Below, piece after piece: positions 7,232 through 16,156 of a stretch of 20,756 nucleotides of DNA. How positions within the stretch are numbered: the first letter of the stretch is position 1; every line of letters begins with the position of its first letter. The DNA is taken from assembly GCF_934617235.1 (NCBI RefSeq), contig NZ_CAKTTZ010000040.1, positions 1 to 20,756 of the forward strand, in the 5' to 3' direction. A program made the translations under genes and the position numbers. Under the pieces are notes generated by a model. It did no database searches. It was given only the letters and a program-made list of their open reading frames with translations, and was not told the origin of the DNA. Origin of the DNA: an uncultured Ellagibacter sp. (GTDB taxonomy: Bacteria > Actinomycetota > Coriobacteriia > Coriobacteriales > Eggerthellaceae).

Positions 7232-8143
7232 ATGGGTTTGGGAAACCGCATCGTGTCGGTCGTGTGCGCCGTTTGCCTCGCGATCACGTTCGTCGCTGTC
7301 GGGTTTGCCACTGTCGCCGTGCCCGACAACGCAACGACATCGCTTGCCGATGCCTACGCGGGAACGACGAACCCGAACACGCCATTTTCCCATGAGGAGC
7401 TTTGCGACATGGCGCTCGCGGGAAAGCGCTACACGTTCGACAAGAATGACCGATTCGCCCTCAACCAGGAAATATACGACATTAATGCGCAGGTGCAAGC
7501 CGACGGACGTGCGCATCGAGGCGCCCTTGACGCCGCACGCTGGGACGAGCTCGCTGCCGAAGATAAGGTAGGTGTCGGCGATAGCGCAACCACGGTTGAG
7601 ACCTCATTATTCTACGGGATCGCAAGCTCGCTTGGAGGCTCCTCCCCCACAACAGGCGACCTTACCCGCTTGCGCACGTTGCAGCCGAGCGAAGAGCACG
7701 TCGACGAGCTGCTTGCCCAAGCGTCCGATATGTACGTGCTCGACCCGGAGGCGATCGAACATCTCGATGACGTCTTCAGCGTCCTGAAAACCGCCGAGCC
7801 CGTCGTCTTAGGCGTGTTCGTCGTAGCCGTGCTCACCGCCGTGGGCGTCGGCTGCGCAAGCGGAAGGAGAACGTTCGGGACGGTTCTAATCTGTGCCGGT
7901 TTGGGTACAGTCGCGCTCTTCGCCATCTTGGGTATTTGGGCCGCAATCAACTTCGAGGGCCTGTTCGCCGTGTTCCACAGCTTGCTCTTCGCACAGGGAA
8001 GCTGGGTGTTCAGCGCCGAATCACTGCTCATCACCATGTATCCCGAGCCCTTCTGGATGGGCATGGGCGCCATCTGGCTCGCCACGACCATCGCCGTGAG
8101 CGTCATCTCCGCCGTTGTCGGCTTCGCCCTCCGTCGCGCCTAA
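7232..8143 (+). CDS. DUF1461 (TIGR01906-type) integral membrane protein
   Basis: A 303-residue membrane protein with no known biochemical role. An N-terminal membrane segment (about 5-31) is followed by a 150-residue extracytoplasmic region. Three further hydrophobic segments follow, at about 190-210, 217-242 and 268-300. The family signature is the stretch FAVFHSLLFAQGSWVF (about 248-263) followed by ITMYPEPFW, where an invariant Phe-His pair and a Pro-Glu-x-Phe motif surround the last loop. The segment LDPEAIEHLDDVFSVLK (about 168-185) matches the HL-D-V region that precedes the second membrane helix in this family. It starts 12 bp after the ATP-grasp gene, with GAGAGG as ribosome binding site, implying one operon. 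A hairpin follows the stop codon. Family assignment is firm from motif memory; function is unknown. Confidence 0.8.
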   Translation: MGLGNRIVSVVCAVCLAITFVAVGFATVAVPDNATTSLADAYAGTTNPNTPFSHEELCDMALAGKRYTFDKNDRFALNQEIYDINAQVQADGRAHRGALDAARWDELAAEDKVGVGDSATTVETSLFYGIASSLGGSSPTTGDLTRLRTLQPSEEHVDELLAQASDMYVLDPEAIEHLDDVFSVLKTAEPVVLGVFVVAVLTAVGVGCASGRRTFGTVLICAGLGTVALFAILGIWAAINFEGLFAVFHSLLFAQGSWVFSAESLLITMYPEPFWMGMGAIWLATTIAVSVISAVVGFALRRA

Positions 8144-8149
8144 CTTATA

Positions 8150-8179
8150 CCCTGCGGCGGGTGCGCCCTGCCGCTAGGG
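8150..8179 (+). terminator. GC-rich hairpin after the DUF1461 gene
   Basis: CCCT-GCGGC-GGG pairs with CCC-GCCGC-AGGG around a TGCG loop, with two bulged T residues, 6 nt after the stop codon. The following bases (TGTCTCG) are only modestly T-rich, so it is a likely but not classical terminator. The remaining 200 bp up to gltX hold no gene. Confidence 0.45.
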
Positions 8180-8347
8180 TGTCTCGCCCTCCCACAGATG
8201 CCGCGCCTTCCACGCGCCCTGCCACGGGTGCCCTTCGTCCTCCACGCTTCGTCGCACCCCGAGCTCGCGCGAACACGCAATCGGCACCCCCGTTCACCTC
8301 GATTGTCGCATTCCCATGCAATCCCTGCATACGCGCGCGAAAGCGAG

Positions 8348-8353
8348 TATCAT
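8348..8353 (+). promoter_or_regulatory. Candidate -10 box of gltX
   Basis: TATCAT lies 41 bp upstream of the gltX GTG in a locally AT-rich stretch. It would give a short leader of about 35 nt. No clear -35 is visible. Confidence 0.3.
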
Positions 8354-8394
8354 ATATGGGTTGAAACGACTTCCACAAGACGAAAGAGGAATCC

Positions 8395-9942
8395 GTGGCT
8401 GACAAACCCGTACGCGTACGCTTCGCACCCTCGCCCACCGGGCGTTTGCACGTTGGCGGCGCGCGCACCGCAATCTATAACTGGGCGTTCGCCCGCGCGA
8501 TGGGCGGCACCTTCATCCTGCGCATCGAAGACACCGACCCCGAGCGCTCGACCGAGGAAAACGTCCAGGTCATCCTGAACGCCATGAAGTGGCTCAACCT
8601 CGACTGGGACGAGGGCCCCGAAGTTGGCGGCGACGCTGGCCCCTACTTCCAGACCCAGCGCTTCGACACGTACAAGACCGCGCTCGAACGCCTGAAGGAT
8701 CGCGGAGCGGTGTACCCCTGCTTCTGCACGAAGGAGCTGCTCGACAAAAAGCGCGCAAAGGCGGAAGCGGAAGAGGGCGGCTACGCAGGCTATGACCGCA
8801 CATGCCGCAACATCGACCCCACCGAGGCGGCACGCCGCATCGAGGCTGGCGAGCCGCACGTTTGGCGTTTGAAGGTTCCTGAGGACCACGGCCCCATTGA
8901 GTTCGACGACGCCGTATACGGGCACGTTTCCTTCCCCGCCGAGGTGATGGACGACATGATCGTCGTGCGCACCGACGGCACGCCCACGTACAACTTCGCG
9001 GTCGTGTGCGACGACGCGAATATGGGAATCACGCATGTTATCCGCGGCGACGACCATCTGTCGAACACCCCACGCCAGATTCTCATCTACGAGGCATTGG
9101 GCTATGAGGTGCCTACCTTTGCGCACCTGTCGATGATTTTAGGCCCCGACGGGAAGAAGCTCTCCAAGCGCCATGGCGCAGCAAGCGTCGAGGAGTTCCG
9201 CGACCGCGGCTTCTTGCCTGACGCGATGGTGAACTTCCTGGCCCTTCTCGGTTGGTCGCTCGACGGAGAAACGACGCTCATCAGCCGCGACGTGCTGTGC
9301 AGCGAATTCTCGCTCGACCGCATCACCAAGAAAGACGCCGTCTTCGACGAGACGAAGCTCGAGTGGATGAACGGGCAGTACATCAAGGGAATGAGCCCCG
9401 AGGACTGGATCGACGCGAGCGTGCCCTGGCTGGCTCGCGCCCGTGCGGGCGTTGCCGCCGACGCAGAAATCTCCGAGGAGGAAATCCGCGAGACTGCAGC
9501 AGACATCGCGAATCGACCGGAATTCTACGAGAAGCTCTACCCGCTTGTGGCCGAGCGCGAAACGCGCCTTGTCGACGCTGCCGACAAGCTCGCCTACATG
9601 TTCTGGGGCGCACGCGTCGAAGTGCTCGATGAGAAGAGCGTGACGAAGGTGCTTCTGAAGGAAGGTGCCCGTGCCGACGAGGCGCTTGCAGCATGCCGCG
9701 CCATCTTAGCCGACGAGAGCCGCACATGGGAAGCTGCCGGGCTCGAGGCTGCGTGTCGCGAGCTTGCCGAGGAAGATGCGCTCAACATGAAGCTCAAGTT
9801 CGTGTTGCAGCCGCTTCGCGTCGCCGTCTGCGGCAACATGGTATCCCCGCCGCTCTTCGAGTCGATCGAGCTTCTGCCGCGTGAGGATGTCCTTGCGCGC
9901 ATCGACCAGGTCACCGCCGAGGTTTTCGGTGGCAACGAGTAG
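8395..9942 (+). CDS. gltX: Glutamyl-tRNA synthetase
   Basis: This class I aminoacyl-tRNA synthetase charges tRNA-Glu with glutamate in the cytoplasm. The product has 515 residues. The N-terminus RFAPSPTGRLHVGGART contains the HIGH-type motif (HVGG, 19-22). IEDTDPERS (44-52) is diagnostic for the Glu/Gln enzymes. Zinc ligands of the GluRS type are present as C109-x-C111 and Y133-x3-C137. The KMSKS loop reads KLSKR (255-259), and the C-terminal anticodon-binding domain runs from about 340. Start is the GTG at 8395, with AGAGGA 4-9 bases upstream, and the protein begins directly with the conserved VRVRFAPSPTG. The next gene overlaps its 3' end by 14 bp. In actinobacteria that lack GlnRS this enzyme often also charges tRNA-Gln; that cannot be decided here. 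Confidence 0.97.
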   Translation: MADKPVRVRFAPSPTGRLHVGGARTAIYNWAFARAMGGTFILRIEDTDPERSTEENVQVILNAMKWLNLDWDEGPEVGGDAGPYFQTQRFDTYKTALERLKDRGAVYPCFCTKELLDKKRAKAEAEEGGYAGYDRTCRNIDPTEAARRIEAGEPHVWRLKVPEDHGPIEFDDAVYGHVSFPAEVMDDMIVVRTDGTPTYNFAVVCDDANMGITHVIRGDDHLSNTPRQILIYEALGYEVPTFAHLSMILGPDGKKLSKRHGAASVEEFRDRGFLPDAMVNFLALLGWSLDGETTLISRDVLCSEFSLDRITKKDAVFDETKLEWMNGQYIKGMSPEDWIDASVPWLARARAGVAADAEISEEEIRETAADIANRPEFYEKLYPLVAERETRLVDAADKLAYMFWGARVEVLDEKSVTKVLLKEGARADEALAACRAILADESRTWEAAGLEAACRELAEEDALNMKLKFVLQPLRVAVCGNMVSPPLFESIELLPREDVLARIDQVTAEVFGGNE

Positions 9943-11059
9943 CGGTTCCACCATAGGGGCGCCTCGCGCTGGCGCCCCTTCCACCTTGCTCGTCGCCCTG
10001 GGCGCTCCGCGCAAGGTGCTTTTCTTGCGCGATTTCTGCACGCGTCCCCAGGGTTCGACCTGCATGGAGTGCATCAAGGCATGCCCTAAGGGAGCCATCG
10101 CCTTTGCAAACGCGGCCGCTGCCGTCGACGCCCACGCCTGTACCAAATGCGGGATATGCGTCGGCGTCTGCGACGGCTTTGCAATCCCTGGCGCAAGCGT
10201 CGAGGCGATCTTCTCGCACATGCGCAAGATCTCCCTCACCGGCGAGGACATCGTCTTGACGTGCTCGTATCTCCTTCCGCCCAACTTCACTCCAGCGGAC
10301 AACGTGATCGTGCTCCCGTGCCTTTCAATGCTGCCGCCCGAGCTGTGGATTTGCGCGCTCGCGCTCGGCATGGACCTTGCCGTTGCCGTCGCGTTCGAAG
10401 AATGCGAGACGTGCAAGCGAACCTGCGGTCAAGGTCTCGACCGCTTCTCTTCCGCAATCGAGCAGGCTGAAGACGCTACCGAGCAATCGGTCGCGTTCAC
10501 CGATGATGTTCCCGAAATGCAGGTCGCACCAACGCTCATGCAAACGCTTGGCGCCACAGAGGGGAAAGACCGCCGCGAGGCAATGCTCGATTTGAAGGAG
10601 CAGGCGGAAGAAATCGCTTCGGGCGCTTACCGTATGAAACGCAACGAGTCGCTGCGCGCCTTTCATGAGGAGCGCGAGCACAGGCTCGCCGACGAGCGCA
10701 TCGGCGGAGCCGCCGGGTCACCGGAGGCGAATCCCTACGCCGAGGGCGGCATGGTGAGGTGCACCCTCTCGCCGCGACGTCGCATGCTGCTCGAAGCGGC
10801 GGACGCATCGGATGCCGTCGCCGTGCGCAAGCGAGTCGCGGCTTCAACTACTGACGCCTCGTGCTGCGATAACAATCTCGCCTGCACGAAAACATGTCCC
10901 ACGGGCGCTCGCAGACCGAACCCCAAGGACGGTCACCTCGTATTCGAAACGCGGCTGTGCATCGGTTGCGGACTGTGCGTCGACTCCTGCCCGACGGGTG
11001 CCACCAGCCTACACGAAGTTTATGCCGGGGAGCTTCTTCCCCAGCCTGACGAGCAATAA
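9929..11059 (+). CDS. Multi-cluster 4Fe-4S ferredoxin-type protein
   Basis: A 376-residue soluble electron-transfer-type protein of unknown partner. Two ferredoxin motifs lie near the N-terminus: C37-x7-C45-x2-C48-x3-C52-Pro and C71-x2-C74-x2-C77-x3-C81. Two more lie at the C-terminus: C312/C313, C319, C323-Pro and C344-x2-C347-x2-C350-x3-C354-Pro. Together they suit four [4Fe-4S] clusters. The middle holds further cysteines (112, 131, 142, 159, 162, 166; EECETCKRTC), and then a charged helical linker (about 175-260). Start is uncertain. GTG at 9929 has GAGG 6 nt upstream and overlaps gltX by 14 bp, suggesting translational coupling, but the first 30 residues look non-conserved and include a hairpin-encoding stretch; a GTG at 10016 is an alternative. 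It probably forms an operon with gltX and the thioesterase gene. Confidence 0.78.
   Translation: MATSSGSTIGAPRAGAPSTLLVALGAPRKVLFLRDFCTRPQGSTCMECIKACPKGAIAFANAAAAVDAHACTKCGICVGVCDGFAIPGASVEAIFSHMRKISLTGEDIVLTCSYLLPPNFTPADNVIVLPCLSMLPPELWICALALGMDLAVAVAFEECETCKRTCGQGLDRFSSAIEQAEDATEQSVAFTDDVPEMQVAPTLMQTLGATEGKDRREAMLDLKEQAEEIASGAYRMKRNESLRAFHEEREHRLADERIGGAAGSPEANPYAEGGMVRCTLSPRRRMLLEAADASDAVAVRKRVAASTTDASCCDNNLACTKTCPTGARRPNPKDGHLVFETRLCIGCGLCVDSCPTGATSLHEVYAGELLPQPDEQ
9956..9978 (+). other. Perfect 8-bp hairpin just after the gltX stop
   Basis: GGGGCGCC-TCGCGCT-GGCGCCCC begins 13 nt after the gltX stop codon and would lie inside the 5' coding part of the ferredoxin gene if that starts at 9929. 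No U-tract follows. It may lower expression downstream of gltX or protect the gltX message; if it is a true gltX terminator, the ferredoxin start must be further downstream. Confidence 0.4.
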
Positions 11060-11078
11060 CATCGAGAAGAAGGTACCT

Positions 11079-11480
11079 TTGCTTTCGGAAAATCCCACAC
11101 TTGAAGAGGTTGCGAACTATTTTGCGAACGACATGTTCGCCACGCGCGCCGCTGGATGCACCATCGTCGAAGCGAGGCGCGGACATGCGATATGCGAGAT
11201 GAAGCTCACCGAAATCCACCGCAACGCAACAGGCAACGTGATGGGCGGTGCCATCTTCACGCTTGCAGACTTCGCGCTCGCCATCGCTTGCAACATCGGC
11301 GAGCCCCCGAGCGTATCGGTGAGCAACACCATCGAGTATTTCTCGGCAACGAAAGGCGAGAAGCTCATAGCCACCTGCGATGTCGACAAATCAGGCCGTC
11401 GTCTGGGGTTTTACACCGTCGATATCGCCGACGACACAGGGCGGCGCATCGCGAAGATGACCGCTACCTGCGCGCGATAA
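11079..11480 (+). CDS. PaaI-like hotdog-fold thioesterase
   Basis: A 133-residue single hotdog domain of the PaaI/acyl-CoA thioesterase group, which hydrolyses CoA thioesters. The core motif HRNATGNVMGGAIFTLADFA (47-66) contains the Asn, the Gly-Gly turn at the helix start (56-57) and the catalytic-type Asp64. The usual His before Gly-Gly is replaced by Met. The remaining strands (SVSNTIEYFSA, EKLIATCDVDKSGRRLGFYTVDI) fit the fold. Start is the TTG at 11079, with AGAAGG 5 nt upstream. Longer in-frame readings would run through the preceding gene. It lies 19 bp after the ferredoxin gene in the same direction and is convergent with the EamA gene 35 bp further on. The substrate is not predictable. 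Confidence 0.85.
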   Translation: MLSENPTLEEVANYFANDMFATRAAGCTIVEARRGHAICEMKLTEIHRNATGNVMGGAIFTLADFALAIACNIGEPPSVSVSNTIEYFSATKGEKLIATCDVDKSGRRLGFYTVDIADDTGRRIAKMTATCAR

Positions 11481-11515
11481 CCGGGCGGGTGCGTCGCGGT
11501 GCAAATCGAAGCCTT

Positions 11516-12562
11516 TCACTCCAGCCTTCCCTTTTCCGTGCCGCCCGTTTGCTGCAGCAAGCCATGAATCCTACCTGTGCTAACGGGGCCACCGGGACCT
11601 TGCATTTCGGGCGATGCCGCAGCCTCTTGCGAGTTCTCCTTCCCGCCCGCTACGGATACGAGCAAGATCATCGAAACCATGAGCAGAAAGCCAACCCAAT
11701 CGTAGCCGGTAAACGAAGTCCCCAGCCAAAGCGCCGCAAACACCGTAGCGCTCACTGGCTCCATAGCGCCAAGCAAGCTGCCCGTAACCGGCCCCACAAG
11801 CGCTACGCCATGCAGATACAAAGTGAAGGCTGCGAAGGTTCCCAGCACAGCGATGGCGGCAAGTACGAGCCATCCCATCGCATCGAGAGAAGGCACAGTA
11901 GCGGCATCGCCCCAGGCAGCAGGTGCTGCCCACACGAGTCCCGCACCGATGCCCCCGATGACCATGCCTACGCCCGTCGTCGGAAGCGTCCCCCATACGA
12001 ACATGAGACGTTTCGGGTACATGATATAGATCGCGACGGCAAGACTGTTCGCAATCCCCCACGCAAGTCCTGCAGCGGGAAGCGACAAGCTTGAGGGGTC
12101 GCCTTGCGTGGCAATGAGGAACGTCGCCACAAGGGCGAACACGAGTCCTATAATCTCACCCGCACGAGGCGGTTTCTTCGCGAGGGCGCATACGGAAAGC
12201 ATAACCCATACGGTGCCAAGCGATTGCAGTACCGTAGCAGTCCCAGCATTGGTGCAGCCGATCGAGGCGATATAGGAAAACTGGCAAGCGAAAAGCCCGA
12301 AGACGCCGAATACGATAAGCTGTCGCAGCGACACCCTATCGCGCAGCATCGCGAAAAGGCGCTCGCGTCGTGTAGCGAGCAGCAGCATCAAGAACAACGC
12401 CCCCGAGCCAAGCATGCGGGCCGCGGTGATGAAAGACGCCTCGATATCATAGTTCGCGAACAAATACTGCGAGCAGGCACCCGAAAAACCCCAGAGAGCG
12501 CCGCCTGCAAGAGCACATGCCACGCCCAAGAAGAACCGCTCCCTATTCCCCTTGCTCACCAT
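11516..12562 (-). CDS. EamA/DMT-superfamily transporter
   Basis: A 348-residue inner-membrane protein with ten hydrophobic segments arranged as two EamA repeats (about 12-142 and 158-300), typical of drug/metabolite exporters. The N-terminus GVACALAGGALWGFSGACSQYLF matches the start of an EamA repeat. ASIGCTNAGTATVLQSLGTVWVML (about 101-124) and GVALVGPVTGSLLGAMEPVSATVFAALWLG (about 255-284) are the characteristic end-of-repeat segments. A polar 44-residue tail rich in Gly, Ser and Glu follows the last helix. The ATG at 12562 has AAGGAG 4 nt upstream and lies inside the last codons of mfd (20-nt overlap), so the gene depends on mfd transcription and probably on coupled translation. The substrate is unknown; amino-acid or metabolite export is the usual role of such proteins. 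Confidence 0.88.
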   Translation of the reverse strand: MVSKGNRERFFLGVACALAGGALWGFSGACSQYLFANYDIEASFITAARMLGSGALFLMLLLATRRERLFAMLRDRVSLRQLIVFGVFGLFACQFSYIASIGCTNAGTATVLQSLGTVWVMLSVCALAKKPPRAGEIIGLVFALVATFLIATQGDPSSLSLPAAGLAWGIANSLAVAIYIMYPKRLMFVWGTLPTTGVGMVIGGIGAGLVWAAPAAWGDAATVPSLDAMGWLVLAAIAVLGTFAAFTLYLHGVALVGPVTGSLLGAMEPVSATVFAALWLGTSFTGYDWVGFLLMVSMILLVSVAGGKENSQEAAASPEMQGPGGPVSTGRIHGLLQQTGGTEKGRLE

Positions 12563-15500
12563 AGAGCTCCTTTAGGAAATCAAGGACCGCCCCAAACAGC
12601 GCATCACCTTCTTCTACCTTGAAATACCTGGTGGGAAGCGTAAGCTTGCGCTTTTCGGCAAGGTAGCGGCCGCCTGCACGGCGGATTGGAACCATCTTCT
12701 CGCGCGGTACGGAAACGGGCTCGACGATAAGCTTGCCGCCCGCAACCGTAACCGTGTTCAGGCGATGCTCGTTCGCAAACGCCTTCACGCGCGCCTTCGC
12801 GAAGAGATTCCTTGACGCAGCGGGCATTTCCGGGCGCTTGGCGAGCATGTCCTGCTCGATGGCCTCGACGTCTTCCATCATGGCAGCCGATGCGATCTTG
12901 CGGTACCACAAAACGCGCTCGTCGGTGTCGGGAACGTATTCTTCCGGCAAATAAGTATGGCCCGGTAGGTTCACCGTGATGTCGGAGAGCGCGGGCGGCA
13001 GCCCGTCGGCGCTGCTCGCATCGCCCTCGCGCGTCGCGGCCACCGCCTGCTCGAGCATTTGCGCGAACAAGTCAAAGCCGACAGCGCTCATGTTGCCTGA
13101 CTGCTCGGCGCCAAGCAGGCTGCCCGCACCGCGAATCTCCAAGTCGCGCATGGCGATGCGCATGCCGCTACCGAGCTCGGTGTGCTCGTCGAGCGCAGTC
13201 AGGCGCGCTTCAGCCTCCTCGGTCAGGTTCACGTTGTCGGGGAACATGAAGTAGGCGTATGCCTGCACCGACGATCGCCCAACGCGCCCCTTCAGCTGGT
13301 ACATCTGCGCCAAGCCGAGGCGCTGGGAGTCCTCGATGACTAGCGTATTCGTATGCGGGTTGTCGATGCCGCTCTCGATGATGGTCGTCGCCACAAGCAC
13401 ATCGAGTTCGCCCGCGCTGAAGTCTTCCATCACACGCTCGAGCTCTTCACGCGACATCTGGCCATGCGCGATTCCGATGCGCGCCTCGCCCGCCGCCGCC
13501 TGCACACGCGCCACGGCGTCCTCGATCGAATGAACGCGGTTGCTCACGTAATACACCTGGCCTCCACGCGCAAGCTCTCGCCTGATCGCGCCGCTCACGA
13601 CATCAGGATCCCATTCTCCCACATGCACCTCGACAGGCCTGCGCTCGCCGGGCGGCGTCAAGATCAAGCTCATATCGCGCACACCCGAAAGCGACATCTG
13701 CATGGTGCGCGGGATCGGCGTCGCCGACAGCGTCAGGACGTCGATCGACTCGCGCAGGTTCTTCATCTGCTCCTTGTGGCCCACGCCGAAGCGCTGCTCC
13801 TCGTCGATGATCACAAGCCCCAGGTCATAGGGGTTCACATCGCGCGAGAGAAGTCGATGCGTGCCGACGAGCACCGACACGCTGCCGTCGGCGAACCCCG
13901 CCAGTGCCCGCGATTGTTCAGCCGGCGTACGGAAACGCGAAAGCACCTCGACCGTCACGCCAAATGGCTCGAAGCGATCGTGGAAGTTCGAGAAATGCTG
14001 CTGCGCGAGAATGGTCGTCGGGCAGAGCACCATAACCTGCTTGCCATCCTGCGTCGCCTTGAAGGCCGCGCGCAAGGCGACTTCCGTTTTCCCGAAGCCG
14101 ACATCACCGCAGATGAGACGATCCATCGGGCGCGAGCTTTGCATGTCCGCCTTCACGTCGGCAATGGCCGAAAGCTGATCGGGCGTCTCCTCGTAGGGGA
14201 ACGACTCCTCCATCTCGCGCTGCGCTGCGGTGTCGGGGCTAAAGCTAAATCCCTGCGTCGCCGCACGGCGCGCGTACACATCAACCAAGTCGAACGCAAG
14301 CTTCTTGGTCGCCTTGCGTGCTTTCGCCGTTGCACGCGACCAATCCGAAGTGTTCAACCTGGTGAGGCGCGGACTCGCTCCTTCGGGCCCTACATAGCGC
14401 GTCACACGGTCGAGCTGCTCGACCGGCACGAACAGCTTGTCGCCTTCCGCATATTTCAAAAGCAGATAATCGCGCGCCGTGCCGTCGATTTCACGCCTCA
14501 CGAGGTCCTCGAAGAACGCGACACCGTGAGCCGCGTGGACGACGTAGTCGCCCGGCTTGTAGGGGAACGTCACCTCCGTGATATCGGTGCGCCTGCGCGC
14601 GCGGGCCGTCGTCTGAGTGCCCTGCGTATCGGAGAGCGCCACAATCGCGAGCTTCGCCTTCGGGAAGATCATCCCCAAGGGGACGTCGATGTCGACGACA
14701 TTAACGACTGACCTGCGAAGACGCCGCTTTGCAGAACCGCTCGAATCGCTTTGCGCGCCTTCTTCGGCAACATTTCCTTCCCCGCCCCACGTGGCGTCGA
14801 GAGCTTCCTGAAAGGCGATGCCGTTGTCGACAAGCGCAAGTTCGATATCGTGGCGAGCACGCGGTTCAGGAGCGCAAAGGGCCACCGTGTTGCCGCTCTC
14901 GACGAGGTTCACCAGTCGCCCGAACAGCTTGTCGGGATGCCCCGCCACCTCGACGCGCTTCACGGGAAGCTCGACATCGATCGTGCCGCCGACACGCATG
15001 ATGGACACATACGTCGCGCGAACGCCCCCGCCGAAATTAAGCGCAGCCGGCGCGGCATAGAGGCCACCCACGGGAATCTTCGTCCCCTTGGCACGCGACT
15101 CGATTTCCTCGTAGGCGTGTGTCGCGTCGTCGAACAGCGAGCGCGGCTCGATGAGGCACGTCATCGTGTCGGGACCCGCCCATGCGCCGAGCGTCACCGG
15201 CTCATCGTAGAGATAAGAGAGCAGTGCGTCGGCACCCTCGAAGCGAAGCCCGCCGTCGAGTTTCTCGAGCATATCGCGCAGAACCGCGTTCGATTTGGCG
15301 GGCGCCGCAATCTTCTTGCGCGCGCGGGCGATCGCCTCCGCAGAACAGGAATACTCGCGCACCGGATAGATTTCCACGCGCGAAAGCGGCGAAATCGTCT
15401 GACCCGTCGAGGGAACGATGCGCCGGATTTCATCCACCTCGTCGCCGAAGAAATCGATGCGCACAGGATAGGTGAGATTACCAGGGAAAACGTCGATCGT

Positions 15501-16103
15501 GCCCCCATGCACGCCGAAGGTGCCCGGCCCATCGAGCTCGCCTGTGTTCACGTAACCGCGGCTCTCAAGCGCGCGGGCAACCTCCTCGAATGTCTCCACG
15601 CAACAGCGCTCGCGCATCGCGTTCGGTAGCGCCAAGCCGCCTTCCCGCGCCGTGTCGGCAAGCTCAACCCCCGCTTCGAACACGAGCGGAGCCGCGACAA
15701 AGCTCGCCTTCGGCGGCATGGTCCTGATAAGCGCACGGGCGCTGGCCACGACGACGCGCGGACGTCCCGAAGCGAGCGAGAAGGCGGCTTCCATGCGGCG
15801 CGCGACCTTGCAAGCATCGGGAACCTTCGGGGAGAAGGGGGTATCGGCGCGCTCAGGGAACAGCAGCACGCGGTCTTCCCCCAGGTAGGCAGCCATATTG
15901 CGAGCGAAGGCAATCGCCGCGTCCTCGCCCGCAACCACAACAAGCGTCGGACGAGGTGAGCGTGAGAACTGCGCGCTTGCAAGGAAAGGCCGCGCAGAGG
16001 AGGCAACGCCGAGCGTGGCATCCTTCCCCGCATCGAGCTTGCCCCAAAAGTCATCTAACGCGCCCGATTTCTCAAGCACGAACGTAAGCGAATCGATGAG
16101 CAT
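12543..16103 (-). CDS. mfd: Transcription-repair coupling factor Mfd
   Basis: Mfd pushes stalled RNA polymerase off damaged DNA and recruits UvrA for nucleotide excision repair. The product has 1186 residues, normal for the family. The UvrB-like N-terminal module spans about 1-330 (GTFGVHGGTIDVFPGNLTYPVRIDFFGDEVDEIR region at about 194-227). A linker at about 440-470 is acidic then basic (AKRRLRRS). The RNA-polymerase-interaction domain is at about 515-572 (YKPGDYVVHAAHGVAFFEDL). The translocase has Walker A GDVGFGKT (666-673), DEEQ (767-770) and LSATPIPRTMQMSLSG, and the C-terminal module begins after MRDLEIRGAGSLLG. ATG at 16103 is preferred over one 15 bases upstream because GGGAAGGA sits just before it. 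An EamA transporter gene overlaps the 3' end; nth is divergent. A leader of about 140 nt with a hairpin precedes it. Confidence 0.96.
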   Translation of the reverse strand: MLIDSLTFVLEKSGALDDFWGKLDAGKDATLGVASSARPFLASAQFSRSPRPTLVVVAGEDAAIAFARNMAAYLGEDRVLLFPERADTPFSPKVPDACKVARRMEAAFSLASGRPRVVVASARALIRTMPPKASFVAAPLVFEAGVELADTAREGGLALPNAMRERCCVETFEEVARALESRGYVNTGELDGPGTFGVHGGTIDVFPGNLTYPVRIDFFGDEVDEIRRIVPSTGQTISPLSRVEIYPVREYSCSAEAIARARKKIAAPAKSNAVLRDMLEKLDGGLRFEGADALLSYLYDEPVTLGAWAGPDTMTCLIEPRSLFDDATHAYEEIESRAKGTKIPVGGLYAAPAALNFGGGVRATYVSIMRVGGTIDVELPVKRVEVAGHPDKLFGRLVNLVESGNTVALCAPEPRARHDIELALVDNGIAFQEALDATWGGEGNVAEEGAQSDSSGSAKRRLRRSVVNVVDIDVPLGMIFPKAKLAIVALSDTQGTQTTARARRRTDITEVTFPYKPGDYVVHAAHGVAFFEDLVRREIDGTARDYLLLKYAEGDKLFVPVEQLDRVTRYVGPEGASPRLTRLNTSDWSRATAKARKATKKLAFDLVDVYARRAATQGFSFSPDTAAQREMEESFPYEETPDQLSAIADVKADMQSSRPMDRLICGDVGFGKTEVALRAAFKATQDGKQVMVLCPTTILAQQHFSNFHDRFEPFGVTVEVLSRFRTPAEQSRALAGFADGSVSVLVGTHRLLSRDVNPYDLGLVIIDEEQRFGVGHKEQMKNLRESIDVLTLSATPIPRTMQMSLSGVRDMSLILTPPGERRPVEVHVGEWDPDVVSGAIRRELARGGQVYYVSNRVHSIEDAVARVQAAAGEARIGIAHGQMSREELERVMEDFSAGELDVLVATTIIESGIDNPHTNTLVIEDSQRLGLAQMYQLKGRVGRSSVQAYAYFMFPDNVNLTEEAEARLTALDEHTELGSGMRIAMRDLEIRGAGSLLGAEQSGNMSAVGFDLFAQMLEQAVAATREGDASSADGLPPALSDITVNLPGHTYLPEEYVPDTDERVLWYRKIASAAMMEDVEAIEQDMLAKRPEMPAASRNLFAKARVKAFANEHRLNTVTVAGGKLIVEPVSVPREKMVPIRRAGGRYLAEKRKLTLPTRYFKVEEGDALFGAVLDFLKELYGEQGE

Positions 16104-16156
16104 GCGCGTCCTTCCCATCTGCCCGAATTGCCCCTATGTGGCCGCGAGCAGCACAA

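Noticed and set aside
5762..7516. 584-codon minus-strand frame
   Set aside because: It is antisense to the ATP-grasp gene and part of the DUF1461 gene, and is dominated by Val, Glu, Arg and His repeats typical of reversed GC-rich codons.
13353..14711. 452-codon plus-strand frame
   Set aside because: Antisense to the Mfd RNA-polymerase-interaction and translocase domains; no motifs and no ribosome binding site.
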